Positions 53,937-63,379 of a stretch of DNA of 64,000 nucleotides are shown here, in pieces (within the stretch, counting starts at the first letter, position 1; the number at the start of each line of letters is the position of its first letter). Location of the stretch: NCBI RefSeq assembly GCF_002646595.1, contig NZ_PDUD01000036.1, positions 1 to 64,000 on the forward strand, given 5' to 3'. The notes under the pieces were generated by a model. That model was given only the letters and a program-made list of their open reading frames with translations, was not told the DNA's origin and ran no database searches. A program made the translations under genes and the position numbers. The DNA is from Flavilitoribacter nigricans DSM 23189 = NBRC 102662. Its GTDB lineage: Bacteria; Bacteroidota; Bacteroidia; Chitinophagales; Saprospiraceae.

Positions 53937-54413
53937 CTATCGATTCGCCAGGTGTTCCCGAATGGCCATAACGACCTGTTCCTTCAGGAGATCTTTCTGC
54001 ATTTCTTCCACCTTGGGTAAAGTCTCTTCGTAGTGAACGGCCAGTTGGCGATCTTCCTTGGCGTAGTCAATACGAATGTAGGGATGGTGAAAATGCAGGA
54101 CCTGCTCGAGATAGAAGAGGTCATCAAACACGATTCTCATGATCGCGTTGGGTCTGGAATCGATGTTGCCTCCCAGACTCAGAGTTTCAATTTCACCCTT
54201 TTTGACGTCCTTGTCGAAGATCATCTCATCGTTTACGTAGACCTTCAGGTTGCCGTCGAAAGAAGTGTGGTAAAGTACCTGAACATTCTGTTGCATATAC
54301 GCCTTTTTGATCGGCATAATGTTGGTCGTAATGATCCCCTGAAAGGGCACCTGGCCGAATAGGGTCGAGCAACTGAATAGCAGGCAGGATAAGAGTAGTG
54401 TGTAGGTTCTCAT
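53937..54413 (-). CDS. Exported protein of unknown function
   Basis: A 158-residue protein with a signal peptide ending about residue 20 (S-T-L-F-G-Q; a cysteine at 15 could also be a lipobox). The mature part has beta-strands followed by a charged helical end (L-P-K-V-E-E-M-Q-K-D-L-L-K-E-Q). One strand reads V-Y-V-N-D-E-M-I-F-D, and a later segment L-H-F-H-H-P-Y-I-R-I. Not recognised. It may be transcribed alone, with about 500 bases without a gene downstream. Confidence 0.65.
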   Translation of the reverse strand: MRTYTLLLSCLLFSCSTLFGQVPFQGIITTNIMPIKKAYMQQNVQVLYHTSFDGNLKVYVNDEMIFDKDVKKGEIETLSLGGNIDSRPNAIMRIVFDDLFYLEQVLHFHHPYIRIDYAKEDRQLAVHYEETLPKVEEMQKDLLKEQVVMAIREHLANR

Positions 54414-54547
54414 AAGGCTAATGGATTGGGTTTCTTCATATATATAACCAGCCAGTCTGACAATGAGTTCAGCCCGAACAGAAATTCGCCCAAATTTGTC
54501 GCACCTTTTACCGTTTTATGCCCTTTTCCTACATTTTTCGCCCCTTT

Positions 54548-56005
54548 TTAGGCCAGAATACCCCGTACTACCTTTCCGTGAACATCCGTCAGCCGGTACC
54601 GTCTTCCCTGGTGTTTGAAGACCAGCCTTTCGTGGTCCATTCCGAGCAGGTGCAGCAAGGTCGCCTGAAAGTCGTGAACGTGTACGCCGTTAACCGCCAC
54701 GTTATAACCCAGATCATCCGTCTGGCCGTACACCAGTCCGGCTTTCACCCCGGCCCCGGCCATCCACATGGTGAAGCAGCCCGGATGGTGATCCCGGCCG
54801 TAGGATTCGGCGGTGAGCCGTCCCTGGGAGAAACTGGTGCGCCCAAATTCCCCGCCCCACACTACGAGCGTATCCTCCAGCAATCCCCGTTGCTTGAGAT
54901 CCTGAATGAGCCCGGCCGCCGCCTGGTCCGTGGACAGGGCCTGCCGACGCATGCCTCCCGGCAGACCGCCGTGGTGATCCCAGCCCATATGGTAGAGTTG
55001 GATGAACTTAACGCCTCGCTCCGCCAGCCGGCGCGCTTTAAGGCAATTGGCGGCAAAGGTGCCGGCCTGGCGGGCATCCTCGCCGTAGAGTTTGTAGATG
55101 TAATCCGGCTCGTGGTCTACCTCCACCGCTTCGGGTACCGAGGTCTGCATTCGGAAGGCCATTTCGTACTGTTTGATCTTGGAATCGATCTCGGGGTCCG
55201 CCCAGCGTTCTTTTTGCAGTTCGTTGAGCTGCCGGATATGGTCCAGGGCCCGGCGCCGGTCCTGCAGATGCACCCCTTCCGGATTATTGAGATACAGTAC
55301 GGGGTCTTTGCCCGAACGAAACTGTACCCCCTGGTGGTGAGAAGGTAAAAAACCATTACTCCAGGCCGATGCGCTCAGCGGCTGGGCACCGCCCCCTTTG
55401 CTGACCATCACGACGAAGGTCGGCAGATTCTCATTATCCGACCCCAGGCCGTAGCTCAGCCAGGATCCAATGGACGGACGTCCGGCCAGTTGCGAACCGG
55501 TTTGTACAAATAATACGGCCGGTTCGTGATTGATGGCTTCCGTATACATGGAACGCACGATGCAGAGATCATCCACGATCCTGGCGGTATGGGGAAAGAG
55601 TTCACTGACCCAGGCCCCGGCGTGACCGTATTGTTTAAACCCAAATTTGGATTGCACCAGCGGGAAGGTCGATTGCCCGGATACCATACCCGAGTTGCGC
55701 TGGGTCTTTTTGATGTAATCGGGGATCTCTTTGCCGTGCCATTTTTCCAGGGCCGGTTTGTAGTCGAAAGATTCCAGATGCGATGGGCCCCCGCTTTGGA
55801 AAAGGTAGATCACGCGTTTGGCTTTGGCGGGGAAATGCGGCCCGGTCGGGTCGTTGGCTAAAGTGGGTTTATTTATCAGGGTGTTGCCTGAACGCAGGGG
55901 ATTCATCAGGCTGGACAGCGCCATGGCCCCCAGACCCAGCGTGGTTTTCCGGAAGAAATCGCGGCGGGATTGAGCGGCTTGTATGTCTTGGATTATTTTT
56001 TTCAT
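54548..56005 (-). CDS. DUF1501 protein with Tat signal
   Basis: A 485-residue protein with a twin-arginine signal (S-R-R-D-F-F-R-K, Arg14-15). Conserved DUF1501 blocks are V-I-Y-L-F-Q-S-G-G-P-S-H-L-E-S-F-D, H-E-P-A, W-D-H-H-G, G-E-F-G-R-T and D-V-H-G-K-V-V near the end. It is a paralogue of the protein encoded at 35974-37428 and is likewise preceded by a DUF1553 gene, 82 bases upstream on the same strand. Tat export suggests a folded, cofactor- or metal-containing periplasmic protein. Confidence 0.92.
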   Translation of the reverse strand: MKKIIQDIQAAQSRRDFFRKTTLGLGAMALSSLMNPLRSGNTLINKPTLANDPTGPHFPAKAKRVIYLFQSGGPSHLESFDYKPALEKWHGKEIPDYIKKTQRNSGMVSGQSTFPLVQSKFGFKQYGHAGAWVSELFPHTARIVDDLCIVRSMYTEAINHEPAVLFVQTGSQLAGRPSIGSWLSYGLGSDNENLPTFVVMVSKGGGAQPLSASAWSNGFLPSHHQGVQFRSGKDPVLYLNNPEGVHLQDRRRALDHIRQLNELQKERWADPEIDSKIKQYEMAFRMQTSVPEAVEVDHEPDYIYKLYGEDARQAGTFAANCLKARRLAERGVKFIQLYHMGWDHHGGLPGGMRRQALSTDQAAAGLIQDLKQRGLLEDTLVVWGGEFGRTSFSQGRLTAESYGRDHHPGCFTMWMAGAGVKAGLVYGQTDDLGYNVAVNGVHVHDFQATLLHLLGMDHERLVFKHQGRRYRLTDVHGKVVRGILA

Positions 56006-56021
56006 GTTGTTGTATTTGAGG

Positions 56022-56082
56022 TGTCGGGGGTGTCAGGTGTCAGGTGTCGGGTGTCAGGGGTCAGGTTTCAGGGTGCCGGGGT
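56022..56082. repeat. Short GGTGTCAG-type tandem repeat
   Basis: About seven degenerate copies of GGTGTCAGG/GGTGTCGGG fill the gap between the DUF1553 and DUF1501 genes. It probably lies inside the shared transcript. Such microrepeats can vary in length; no function is evident. Confidence 0.75.
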
Positions 56083-56087
56083 TTGGT

Positions 56088-59000
56088 TTATCTTAGGGTG
56101 TAACTGTCGGTGGTGTTCATTACGCTGTGCATTACGGTGGCAAGGGCGGCCAGATCGTGGTTGGCCTCCGCCGGCAGTTCACCAATTTCCAGATAGGCCG
56201 CGGCGGCTTCCGGTGATTCAGCGAAGCGTTCCTGCTCCAGTTGGTAATAGCTTAGGAGCACGGCCTCTTCTTTTGCGCTCGGCGGCCGGCCGGTCAGGTG
56301 TTCAAACCCGAGAGCCAAAGCCGATTTTGGATCCGGGCCGGTATCCGCCCGCAGATTTTCGGCCAGCACCCGGGCCGCTTCGATGTATTGTGGATCGTTC
56401 AGCAGGACCAGCGCCTGCAGGGGCGTGCTCGTAGCTACGCGTCGAACGGTACAGGCACTGCGGTCCGGAGCGTCAAAAATGAGCATGCTCGGCGGGGGCG
56501 AGGTCCGTTTAAAAACGGTATAGAGGCTTCGGCGGTACAATCCGTCTCCCGGTTCCTGCAAATAGCGGTAGCGCCAGCCTTTGTTGGTGAGCTCATCCCA
56601 CAAACCGTCCGGCTGGTAGGGATAGACGCTGGAACCGCCGCGCCGGTCCACCAGTAGTCCGCTGGCGGCCAGTACATTATCCCGGATCATCTCGGCGGGT
56701 AAACGGTAACTGGGGCCACGGGCCAGCAGCGTATTGTCCGGGTCACGTTCCAGCTCTTCCGGAGTGGGAGAGGAGGACTGCTGGTAGGTGGCGGAAAGTA
56801 CGATCTTTCGGTGCAGCGCCTTGATGTCCCAGTTGTTTTCCCGGAAATCAACGGCCAGCCAGTCCAGTAGTTCCGGATGGGTTGGCAGTTCACCCTGGTT
56901 CCCGAAATCTTCCGCCGTACGAACGATCCCGCGACCGAAGTGCATCTGCCAGATCCGGTTGACAAAAACGCGGGCCGTAAGCGGATGGTCCGGATCAAAC
57001 AGCCATTGGGTAAGTCCCAGCCGGTTGCGGGGCCAGTCTTCACTGAAGGGGAGAATGTCATCCGGCACGCCGGCCCGGACTTCCGGCCCGGGCGAACTGT
57101 ACAGACCGCGCTCCTGGATGTAGGTTTTTCTGGGTTCCGGCAGATCGCCCATCACCATGATCTCCGGTATGGGGGTGATGCTGTCGTTCAGTTGCCGTTG
57201 GAGCCGGTGCAGCGCCTGCCGGTTCTGCGCCGTTGCCGGATCGTGGTGCAGGCGGTAGTGATCCTCCAGTTGGGATTTCTTACCGGGCAACTGGAGCAGC
57301 TCGGTCAGACTTCCCGGATCACTTTGGTATAAGACTTCGAGGGAAGACAGTTCCCGGGCGTATATTTTTAATTCATCCATGCCGCCGTCGCGCAGGGTCT
57401 TGATAAAATTGCGTTCACCCAGTTGGAAACCAGCGAAACCGTAGGTATGGATATTCGGTTCGAACAAAATGCCCTTGTAGAGGTGATCGTATTCCACGTT
57501 GAGGGCGATCGGTTTTCCGTTCCAGTAGATCCTGATCCCATCGGCGCGGCTGGAGCCATCGTAGGTTAAAGTAACCTGGGTCCAGTCTCCGGCGGGCAGG
57601 GCTTCCTTACTGCGGACCTCTATAGCGTTCTGGGGATAGGAATGGGCAATGATGAATTTGAGATGATTGTCCTCCAGGTGCATCGAATAACCTTTGAAGC
57701 CCAGGCGGATATCCTCACAGTGGTAAAATACCCCCACTTCCGGATAAATGGTATCCGGATAGATCCCGAAACTGACGGAAAAGGCATCGGTCCGGTCGAA
57801 CCAGCCGATCTTGTCCGGGATCTTCAGACTGGTGTAATTATTGAAGAACAGCGCCTGGCCTTTCATACCCGGTTTTGATACCCCTTCCTTCACCTTTACT
57901 TTGTCGGTATTCCGAACGGTATTATCCGTCAGGAAGAACTTTGGTTCTACGGGCTGCAGCCGGTCGAAGGGCAAATGGGCGACCAGGTCCTGCTGCTCCA
58001 GTCGGGCCAGTTCGGCGGAAAGCTTATCGGTCCGGCCGACCCAGGCGATGAAATCCGGATCTTTCCCCACCTCGTGCTCCGCCAGGGCTGTGGCTTCCCG
58101 CCGGATGCTGCGCTCCAGAAAATCCAGAATAGAATCCTGTTTTTCCGTGGTCAGTAGCATGGCCGGTCCGGGAGTCTGCCCCGGGCCGTAAACGGCCGTT
58201 CCCATTTCGTGCGTACTATTGAAGAATGCAAAAGTCTGATAGTAATCTTCCTGGCTGATGGGATCGTATTTATGATCGTGGCAACGGGCACATTCCATAG
58301 TCAGTCCCAGAAAAGCCTTACCGAGGGTATTAGTCCGGTCGGCCACGTATTCCTGCCGGAATTCTTCGAATACGATCCCGGCTTCAGAATTTTTACGATG
58401 GAGCCGGTTAAAGGCCGTGGCGAGGATAGCCTCTTTCGGCGCATCTTCCAGCAGGTCACCGGCCAGTTGCCAGGTAACAAACTGTTCGTAGGACATATTC
58501 TGGTTAAAGGCCCGGATCACCCAGTCGCGCCAGGGAGCAAATTCCCGGTGTTTATCATCGAGGTAACCGTCGCTGTCGGCGTAGCGGGCGACATCCATCC
58601 AGTCCATCGCCATCCGTTCGCCGTAGGCGGGTGATTCCAAAAATCGGTCAACCAGTCGCTCGTAGGCCTCCGGGGCGGTATCGGCCAGAAAGGCATCGAT
58701 CTCTTCCAGGGAAGGCGGCAACCCGCGCAGATCAAAACTCAATCGACGGATGAGGGTGCGCTTATCCGCTGCATCGTTGGGTTGTAGGTCTTCCTGTTCC
58801 AGGCGCGCCAGCACAAAGTGGTCAATTTCATTGCGCACCCAGTCGGAGTTCTTAATTCGGGGGAGCGAGCGTTTTTCGGGTTTAAGGAAAGACCAGTGCG
58901 CTTCGTAGGGGGCTCCCTGGCGGATCCATTTACTCAGTGTGGCGATCTCCGTTTCGGATAGCGCGAGATTGGATTCCGGCGGGGGCATCAACAGGGCCGT

Positions 59001-59345
59001 ATCGGTTGCCGTGATCCGGTGGTAGACTTCACTCCGGGAGAGCTTGTAGGGGACGATGGCAAAACGATCGGGCTGCTCCTTTAGCGCCGCGTAGGCTCCA
59101 TCGGGAGTATCCAGTCGCAGGTCCGCTTTTTGGTTGGCCGCATCCGGGCCGTGGCAGGCAAAACATTTGTCCGACAGAATGGGTTTGACGTGGAAGTTAA
59201 AATTGATGGTTTCCGGTAGCTGATCGTAGGCAGCGGTGATTTCCGGGGGCAGGGGTTCTCCACAACCCATCCAGGTCAGGAGGGCGAGCAGGCAGGTGAG
59301 CAGCGGCAGATGATCTCGTTTGGATTGGGTGTGCTGGTTTTTCAT
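56088..59345 (-). CDS. PSCyt1-DUF1549-LamG-DUF1553 lipoprotein
   Basis: A 1085-residue lipoprotein starting at 59345 (lipobox T-W-M-G-C, Cys28). Domain order: PSCyt1 haem motif C-F-A-C-H (61-65), DUF1549 (about 155-360; R-R-L-S-F-D-L-R-G-L-P-P-S, D-V-A-R-Y-A-D-S-D-G), and C-A-R-C-H-D-H-K-Y-D-P near 360. A LamG/concanavalin-like insert lies at about 470-690 (L-V-A-H-L-P-F-D, W-T-Q-V-T-L-T-Y-D-G-S, G-G-M-D-E-L-K-I-Y-A-R). DUF1553 begins at about 770. The LamG insert could bind glycans and is absent from the other DUF1553 protein in this window. Confidence 0.93.
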   Translation of the reverse strand: MKNQHTQSKRDHLPLLTCLLALLTWMGCGEPLPPEITAAYDQLPETINFNFHVKPILSDKCFACHGPDAANQKADLRLDTPDGAYAALKEQPDRFAIVPYKLSRSEVYHRITATDTALLMPPPESNLALSETEIATLSKWIRQGAPYEAHWSFLKPEKRSLPRIKNSDWVRNEIDHFVLARLEQEDLQPNDAADKRTLIRRLSFDLRGLPPSLEEIDAFLADTAPEAYERLVDRFLESPAYGERMAMDWMDVARYADSDGYLDDKHREFAPWRDWVIRAFNQNMSYEQFVTWQLAGDLLEDAPKEAILATAFNRLHRKNSEAGIVFEEFRQEYVADRTNTLGKAFLGLTMECARCHDHKYDPISQEDYYQTFAFFNSTHEMGTAVYGPGQTPGPAMLLTTEKQDSILDFLERSIRREATALAEHEVGKDPDFIAWVGRTDKLSAELARLEQQDLVAHLPFDRLQPVEPKFFLTDNTVRNTDKVKVKEGVSKPGMKGQALFFNNYTSLKIPDKIGWFDRTDAFSVSFGIYPDTIYPEVGVFYHCEDIRLGFKGYSMHLEDNHLKFIIAHSYPQNAIEVRSKEALPAGDWTQVTLTYDGSSRADGIRIYWNGKPIALNVEYDHLYKGILFEPNIHTYGFAGFQLGERNFIKTLRDGGMDELKIYARELSSLEVLYQSDPGSLTELLQLPGKKSQLEDHYRLHHDPATAQNRQALHRLQRQLNDSITPIPEIMVMGDLPEPRKTYIQERGLYSSPGPEVRAGVPDDILPFSEDWPRNRLGLTQWLFDPDHPLTARVFVNRIWQMHFGRGIVRTAEDFGNQGELPTHPELLDWLAVDFRENNWDIKALHRKIVLSATYQQSSSPTPEELERDPDNTLLARGPSYRLPAEMIRDNVLAASGLLVDRRGGSSVYPYQPDGLWDELTNKGWRYRYLQEPGDGLYRRSLYTVFKRTSPPPSMLIFDAPDRSACTVRRVATSTPLQALVLLNDPQYIEAARVLAENLRADTGPDPKSALALGFEHLTGRPPSAKEEAVLLSYYQLEQERFAESPEAAAAYLEIGELPAEANHDLAALATVMHSVMNTTDSYTLR

Positions 59346-59494
59346 CGATTGGTTTCGGAATGTTTGAAACAATGCCTATTAAATATCGCAAGAAAGTTGC
59401 GGATGAACAACTTCCCGGTCTATAATGGTAGGAGTTGGATCGTACGTCCTCAGTTGGTAACCTATTCGATCAATCTTCAAAGCCAATGCGATCC

Positions 59495-60838
59495 ATGAAG
59501 CGAAGAACCTTTTTGAAAAACACCTCCCTGGCGGCGGGGATGCTAACTGCGGGTATTCCTTACAGTTGTAAAGACGCAAAAGCGGGCGCTTCCACCGACA
59601 CGGCGGAACTCCAAATCCAACCCATTACCACCGGGCCTCAGCAGCATTGGTTCGGGTATTACGATAAGCAGCAGATAGATACCAGTGGTCGCTACGCATT
59701 GGGGGCAGAAGTAGAAAAATTCTTCCGTTCACCCACCCAGCAGGACGTGCTGCGGGTAGGTCTGATCGATCTGGAACAGGGCAATACCTGGCGGGAGATC
59801 GGTACTTCCCACTCCTGGGGCTGGCAGCAGGGCTGTATGCTGCAGTGGATACCGGGTTCGGATCGCGAAGTGATCTGGAATGACTACGGAACGGACGGTT
59901 TCATCAGCAAAGTGTACGATATAAAAACCGGAGAAACCAGAACCCTGCCCCGGGCGGTATATACGCTCAGCCCGGATGGGAAATTCGCTTTGAGTCTCGA
60001 CTTCGACCGCCTGCAATTTTTCCGGCCGGGATACGGCTATCCGACCAAAACGCCGGTTACCAATTGGGAAAAAGCACCCGATCAGGCCGGCATCTATAAA
60101 ATGGATCTGCAAAGTGGCGCTTCCGAACTGATCCTCACCTACGCCCAACTGGCCGGCCTCGACCGGGAGGCAGGCTCCGTGGCGGATTATTACCACTGGT
60201 TCAACCACATTCTGGTCAATCCGAGCGGAACGCGTTTTATCTTCCTCAATCGTTCGCGCCCGGTACCATCGTCCTCCGATATGAGTGCCTACCGCAAGGA
60301 AAACCCGGAATGGAATCAGTCGGGCAAAGGCCACTGGCTGACGCGTGCCATTACGGCCAATACCGACGGCAGCGATCTGTACGCGCTGAACGACAGCGGC
60401 GTCTTTTCCCACTTCATCTGGAAAGGAGACGATACGATCTGTGCCTGGGCGATGCCCGACGGTGGTGGGGACGCCGGCTTTTACGAGTTTCCGGATAAGA
60501 CGAAAAACGCCCGTCAGGTCGGGAAAGGTATCATGACTGTCGACGGCCACAACACCTACGTACCGAACACCAATTACAAATGGATGCTGAATGATTGCTA
60601 TCCGCAGGGAGAAGAACGCTTACAGGAATTGTATCTGTTCCACGTGCCGACCGAAAAGAAGATCTCTATCGGTAAGTTCCACGAGCCGAAGCATTTCACC
60701 GGAGAATGGCGCTGCGATCTGCATCCCCGCTGCGACCAGCAGGGAAAAAGGGTGTTTTTTGATTCTACCCACAAAGGAGACCAGCGGCAGATCTACGCGG
60801 TGGATATTTCCGGGATCATCGCCGCCGGGCCCCGTTAG
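59495..60838 (+). CDS. Tat-exported beta-propeller protein (oligogalacturonide-lyase-like)
   Basis: A 447-residue protein starting at 59495 with a Tat-type signal (M-K-R-R-T-F-L-K-N) and a cysteine at the end of the hydrophobic stretch (Y-S-C). The mature part has propeller-like repeats (Y-T-L-S-P-D-G-K-F-A-L-S-L-D-F, I-L-V-N-P-S-G-T-R-F-I-F-L-N-R). The late segment H-F-T-G-E-W-R-C-D-L-H-P-R, then V-F-F-D-S-T-H, recalls PL22 oligogalacturonide lyases and related unclassified propellers. A role in uronate-oligosaccharide handling fits the alginate-lyase-family gene that converges with it, but the activity is not proven. Confidence 0.72.
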   Translation: MKRRTFLKNTSLAAGMLTAGIPYSCKDAKAGASTDTAELQIQPITTGPQQHWFGYYDKQQIDTSGRYALGAEVEKFFRSPTQQDVLRVGLIDLEQGNTWREIGTSHSWGWQQGCMLQWIPGSDREVIWNDYGTDGFISKVYDIKTGETRTLPRAVYTLSPDGKFALSLDFDRLQFFRPGYGYPTKTPVTNWEKAPDQAGIYKMDLQSGASELILTYAQLAGLDREAGSVADYYHWFNHILVNPSGTRFIFLNRSRPVPSSSDMSAYRKENPEWNQSGKGHWLTRAITANTDGSDLYALNDSGVFSHFIWKGDDTICAWAMPDGGGDAGFYEFPDKTKNARQVGKGIMTVDGHNTYVPNTNYKWMLNDCYPQGEERLQELYLFHVPTEKKISIGKFHEPKHFTGEWRCDLHPRCDQQGKRVFFDSTHKGDQRQIYAVDISGIIAAGPR

Positions 60839-60858
60839 GCTATTGTATAATCAGTCCC

Positions 60859-62091
60859 TTACATCGGCCAGTGTAAGGCACTACCAGCTTTTTCCGGGTA
60901 TTGCTTCAGTAATTGTTGTGCCGTTGCCGCGTAGGCGGGATCGTACACCTTCGAAGCGATACCGAGATGGGGGATCAGTTCCTCCGGTTTGATGGGTTTG
61001 ATCTGTTTGTGGGGCCATTCACTCTGCCCCAGCGCGGCGGGCAGCAGGTAATCCAACGCTTTTTTCAGGTTGGCCCCGTTGGGAGTATCGTAGTGCCAGA
61101 GATCTACCCCCACCATCTCTCCGATCCTGGCCAAAGTAAACATACCAAACAGGTTCATCGTACTGTAATTGAATGATAAGGTCCGGGCCAGTTCCTTCGG
61201 TTGGGCACCGTTCGCTTCCAGATCCTCGTCCATGCGGCTTTCTTTGGCGTTTTCGAGCATGCTGCGGGCCAGACTGTCCTGCCCGGTGAAGAGGGCGAGG
61301 GTGGCCGCCTGCACGTCGTACCAGGTACCGTGGTTGTTGGGGTGAACGGATTCGTTTTTCCCTTTTTCGCTGGTCAGTAGCCAATTCAGGTAGTCACCCA
61401 TCCACTCTTGCATTCCGGACTCCAGTTCCGGGTTCCAGGCATCCGACGCGCGGATCAGGGCTACGGCGTCCGTGATCTTTCCGAGGTAGCGGGTCTCAAT
61501 AATACCGATACCCCGGCCTTCCGTTCGACCGGGAATGGCCTGTCCGAATTCCAGGTGGGGATTCATGCGGGTACTATCCGCCAGGAACCAGATCTCCAGT
61601 AATTCAGCGGCCTTTTGGGCGTACTTTTCTTGTCCGGTATAGTAGTAAGCATGACTGAGCGTTTCACTGGCATTCATGAGTTCACCCATTTCGCGGTGAT
61701 CCGTGAGGGTGGCGCGCTCCGGGTTTACCTCTCCATCTCTGCGAATGTAGGGCAGGCCGTTGGATTTGGTGGTGTCCGGCCACCAGTAGGGACCCTGACT
61801 CATGTAATCGTGCTTATCTCCGCTCGGTGGGGTTTGCGCTTTGTGCACCACGGAGTAGGGGGCGGCGTTCAGTAGTTGGTCGGCTTCTGCTTCCAGTTGT
61901 TCCACCAGGGAGACGACTGCGGCATCGCCCGCTGTAAATTTTGCTCGTTGTTGTTCCAGGTGTGCTCCGTCGGAAAAAACCAGCCCAGAAAGGGCGGCTT
62001 CGTCTGCCGTTGCGGAGCGGCAGGCACTACCCAGCAGTACCGCCAGGAGCAGTGAGAGGTAAGCGGCCGGAGAAAAGTACGATCTGTTCAT
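60859..62091 (-). CDS. Alginate-lyase-family polysaccharide lyase, lipoprotein
   Basis: A 410-residue protein starting at 62091 with lipobox L-G-S-A-C (Cys24). The body matches the alginate lyase (PF05426) alpha-toroid fold: H-D-Y-M-S-Q-G-P-Y-W-W-P-D, G-L-P-Y-I-R-R-D-G-E-V-N-P-E, N-N-H-G-T-W-Y-D-V-Q with the probable catalytic His, and F-N-Y-S-T-M-N-L. It would cleave uronic-acid polymers by beta-elimination in the envelope. It lies 25 bases after the dehydrogenase gene on the same strand, so they form an operon. Exact polymer unknown. Confidence 0.9.
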   Translation of the reverse strand: MNRSYFSPAAYLSLLLAVLLGSACRSATADEAALSGLVFSDGAHLEQQRAKFTAGDAAVVSLVEQLEAEADQLLNAAPYSVVHKAQTPPSGDKHDYMSQGPYWWPDTTKSNGLPYIRRDGEVNPERATLTDHREMGELMNASETLSHAYYYTGQEKYAQKAAELLEIWFLADSTRMNPHLEFGQAIPGRTEGRGIGIIETRYLGKITDAVALIRASDAWNPELESGMQEWMGDYLNWLLTSEKGKNESVHPNNHGTWYDVQAATLALFTGQDSLARSMLENAKESRMDEDLEANGAQPKELARTLSFNYSTMNLFGMFTLARIGEMVGVDLWHYDTPNGANLKKALDYLLPAALGQSEWPHKQIKPIKPEELIPHLGIASKVYDPAYAATAQQLLKQYPEKAGSALHWPM

Positions 62092-62116
62092 TTGCTCTTT
62101 TCTCCGGAGACGTAAA

Positions 62117-62995
62117 TCAGCCGGCTCTTCCCTGCAAAAATGCGTGAATAGCGGCAAAGTCTTTTCGGCCCAATCCTTCCGCGCTGGCCGAGGCAAACAA
62201 TTCTTTGGTCAGATTGACCAGATAAAGGGGCTGTCCGTTCTCGTATGCCGAGAGGCTGGCCAGGTGCAGGTCTTTGTGCATCAGTTCCAGCGGGAACATC
62301 ACCTCGTAGTTTTGCGAACGGATCATTTCCGCTTTGGCCTGCAGGAAGGGAGCCCCTACCGGGAGGCTAGGCAGGGTACGCAGCAGGAATTCGCGGTCCA
62401 GTCCCATTTTTTCGCCGAGCAGAACCGTTTCGGAAAAAGCGACCATCGACTGCGCCAGCAGGGCATTGACCAGCATTTTGAAAGCACTGCCCTGGCCAAC
62501 TGCTCCGATATGCAGGACCTTCTTTCCCATGAATTGCAGTAACGGCTCCACGGCCAGGAATTCCTCCCGGGGCGCGCCGACAAAAAAGACCAGTTCCGCG
62601 TTTTCGGCCTGGGGCAGGGTACCGGCTACCGGAGCGTCGATGAAATCCACCGCTCTCGCTTCGGCTGACTGTGCCGCTTCGGCCGTGAAGGAAGGATTAA
62701 CGGTGGAGCAGTCGATCCAGAGCGCCCCTTTTTTCATACGGTTGATACCATTTTCCAGCATCACTTCCCGGACAGCTTCCGGTCGGGCCAGCATGGTGAT
62801 CACTATATCCGCTTCACTGAGGGCATCTTCGTAGCTGTCGGCCGGTCGGGCACCCAAAGCGGCTAAAGGTGCTATCGGCTCGGGCGATCGATTGAAAACG
62901 GTAAGTTGCACACCGTGTTTCAGCAGGTTTTTAGCCATCCGGCTGCCCATGATTCCCAATCCGATGAGGCTTACTTTTAGATTTTGATCAAACAT
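62117..62995 (-). CDS. Beta-hydroxyacid dehydrogenase (HIBADH family)
   Basis: A 292-residue NAD(P)-dependent dehydrogenase of the 3-hydroxyisobutyrate / tartronate-semialdehyde reductase family. It has the Rossmann motif G-L-G-I-M-G (12-17), the substrate-binding stretch D-A-P-V-A-G-T (120-126), and the catalytic Lys173 in F-K-M-L-V-N. In alginate breakdown, enzymes of this or the SDR family reduce the unsaturated uronate product (DEH). Its operon with a lyase gene makes a role in uronate metabolism plausible, though glyoxylate reductase-like activity is also possible. Confidence 0.9.
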   Translation of the reverse strand: MFDQNLKVSLIGLGIMGSRMAKNLLKHGVQLTVFNRSPEPIAPLAALGARPADSYEDALSEADIVITMLARPEAVREVMLENGINRMKKGALWIDCSTVNPSFTAEAAQSAEARAVDFIDAPVAGTLPQAENAELVFFVGAPREEFLAVEPLLQFMGKKVLHIGAVGQGSAFKMLVNALLAQSMVAFSETVLLGEKMGLDREFLLRTLPSLPVGAPFLQAKAEMIRSQNYEVMFPLELMHKDLHLASLSAYENGQPLYLVNLTKELFASASAEGLGRKDFAAIHAFLQGRAG

Positions 62996-63129
62996 ATTCA
63001 GACGTTTTATTTTAGTGTCAAATTTTCTACTGGTACAAAGTTGGCAGATCGTACGGGGAAAAACTATTCGAAATCCGGCAGAAATACCAGAAACCCGTCA
63101 TTTCGAATTCTCATACACTTTTTGTCTTG

Positions 63130-63316
63130 GAACTGGTTTAAACTTATTCATCTGGACTGTGGCCTAAAGTCTTGAATCTCCTGGACTTCAGCTTTTTCTC
63201 GTTCCGTACTTTCCCCCGGTACGGGCCCTTATGGGCAAGTACGAAACTCAAAAAGCGCTTCGCCAGTAAATCCAATACTTTGCCCTCATCGGCAGACAAT
63301 AAGTTTAAACCAGTTC
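63130..63316. mobile_element. Possible MITE with 19-bp perfect terminal repeats
   Basis: GAACTGGTTTAAACTTATT (63130-63148) and its exact inverse (63298-63316) bound a 187-base element, with TTG directly outside each end as a possible 3-bp target duplication. The interior contains no gene; it has a GC-rich palindromic word CGGGCCCTTATGGGCA (63222) shared, with one change, with the element near 27411. It lies in the 384-base gap between two divergent genes, leaving only 63 bases to the sulfatase start. Nothing else was seen in that gap. Confidence 0.55.
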
Positions 63317-63379
63317 TTGGTGTAATGGCAAATAAGTTTAATTTCGTTTTACTATTACACACCAAGACCAACTTTATTC

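Noticed and set aside
63144-63371. Minus-strand 75-residue protein gene
   Set aside because: It lies across the inverted-repeat element at 63130-63316, has no signal or domain, and its frame is explained by chance in a short region.
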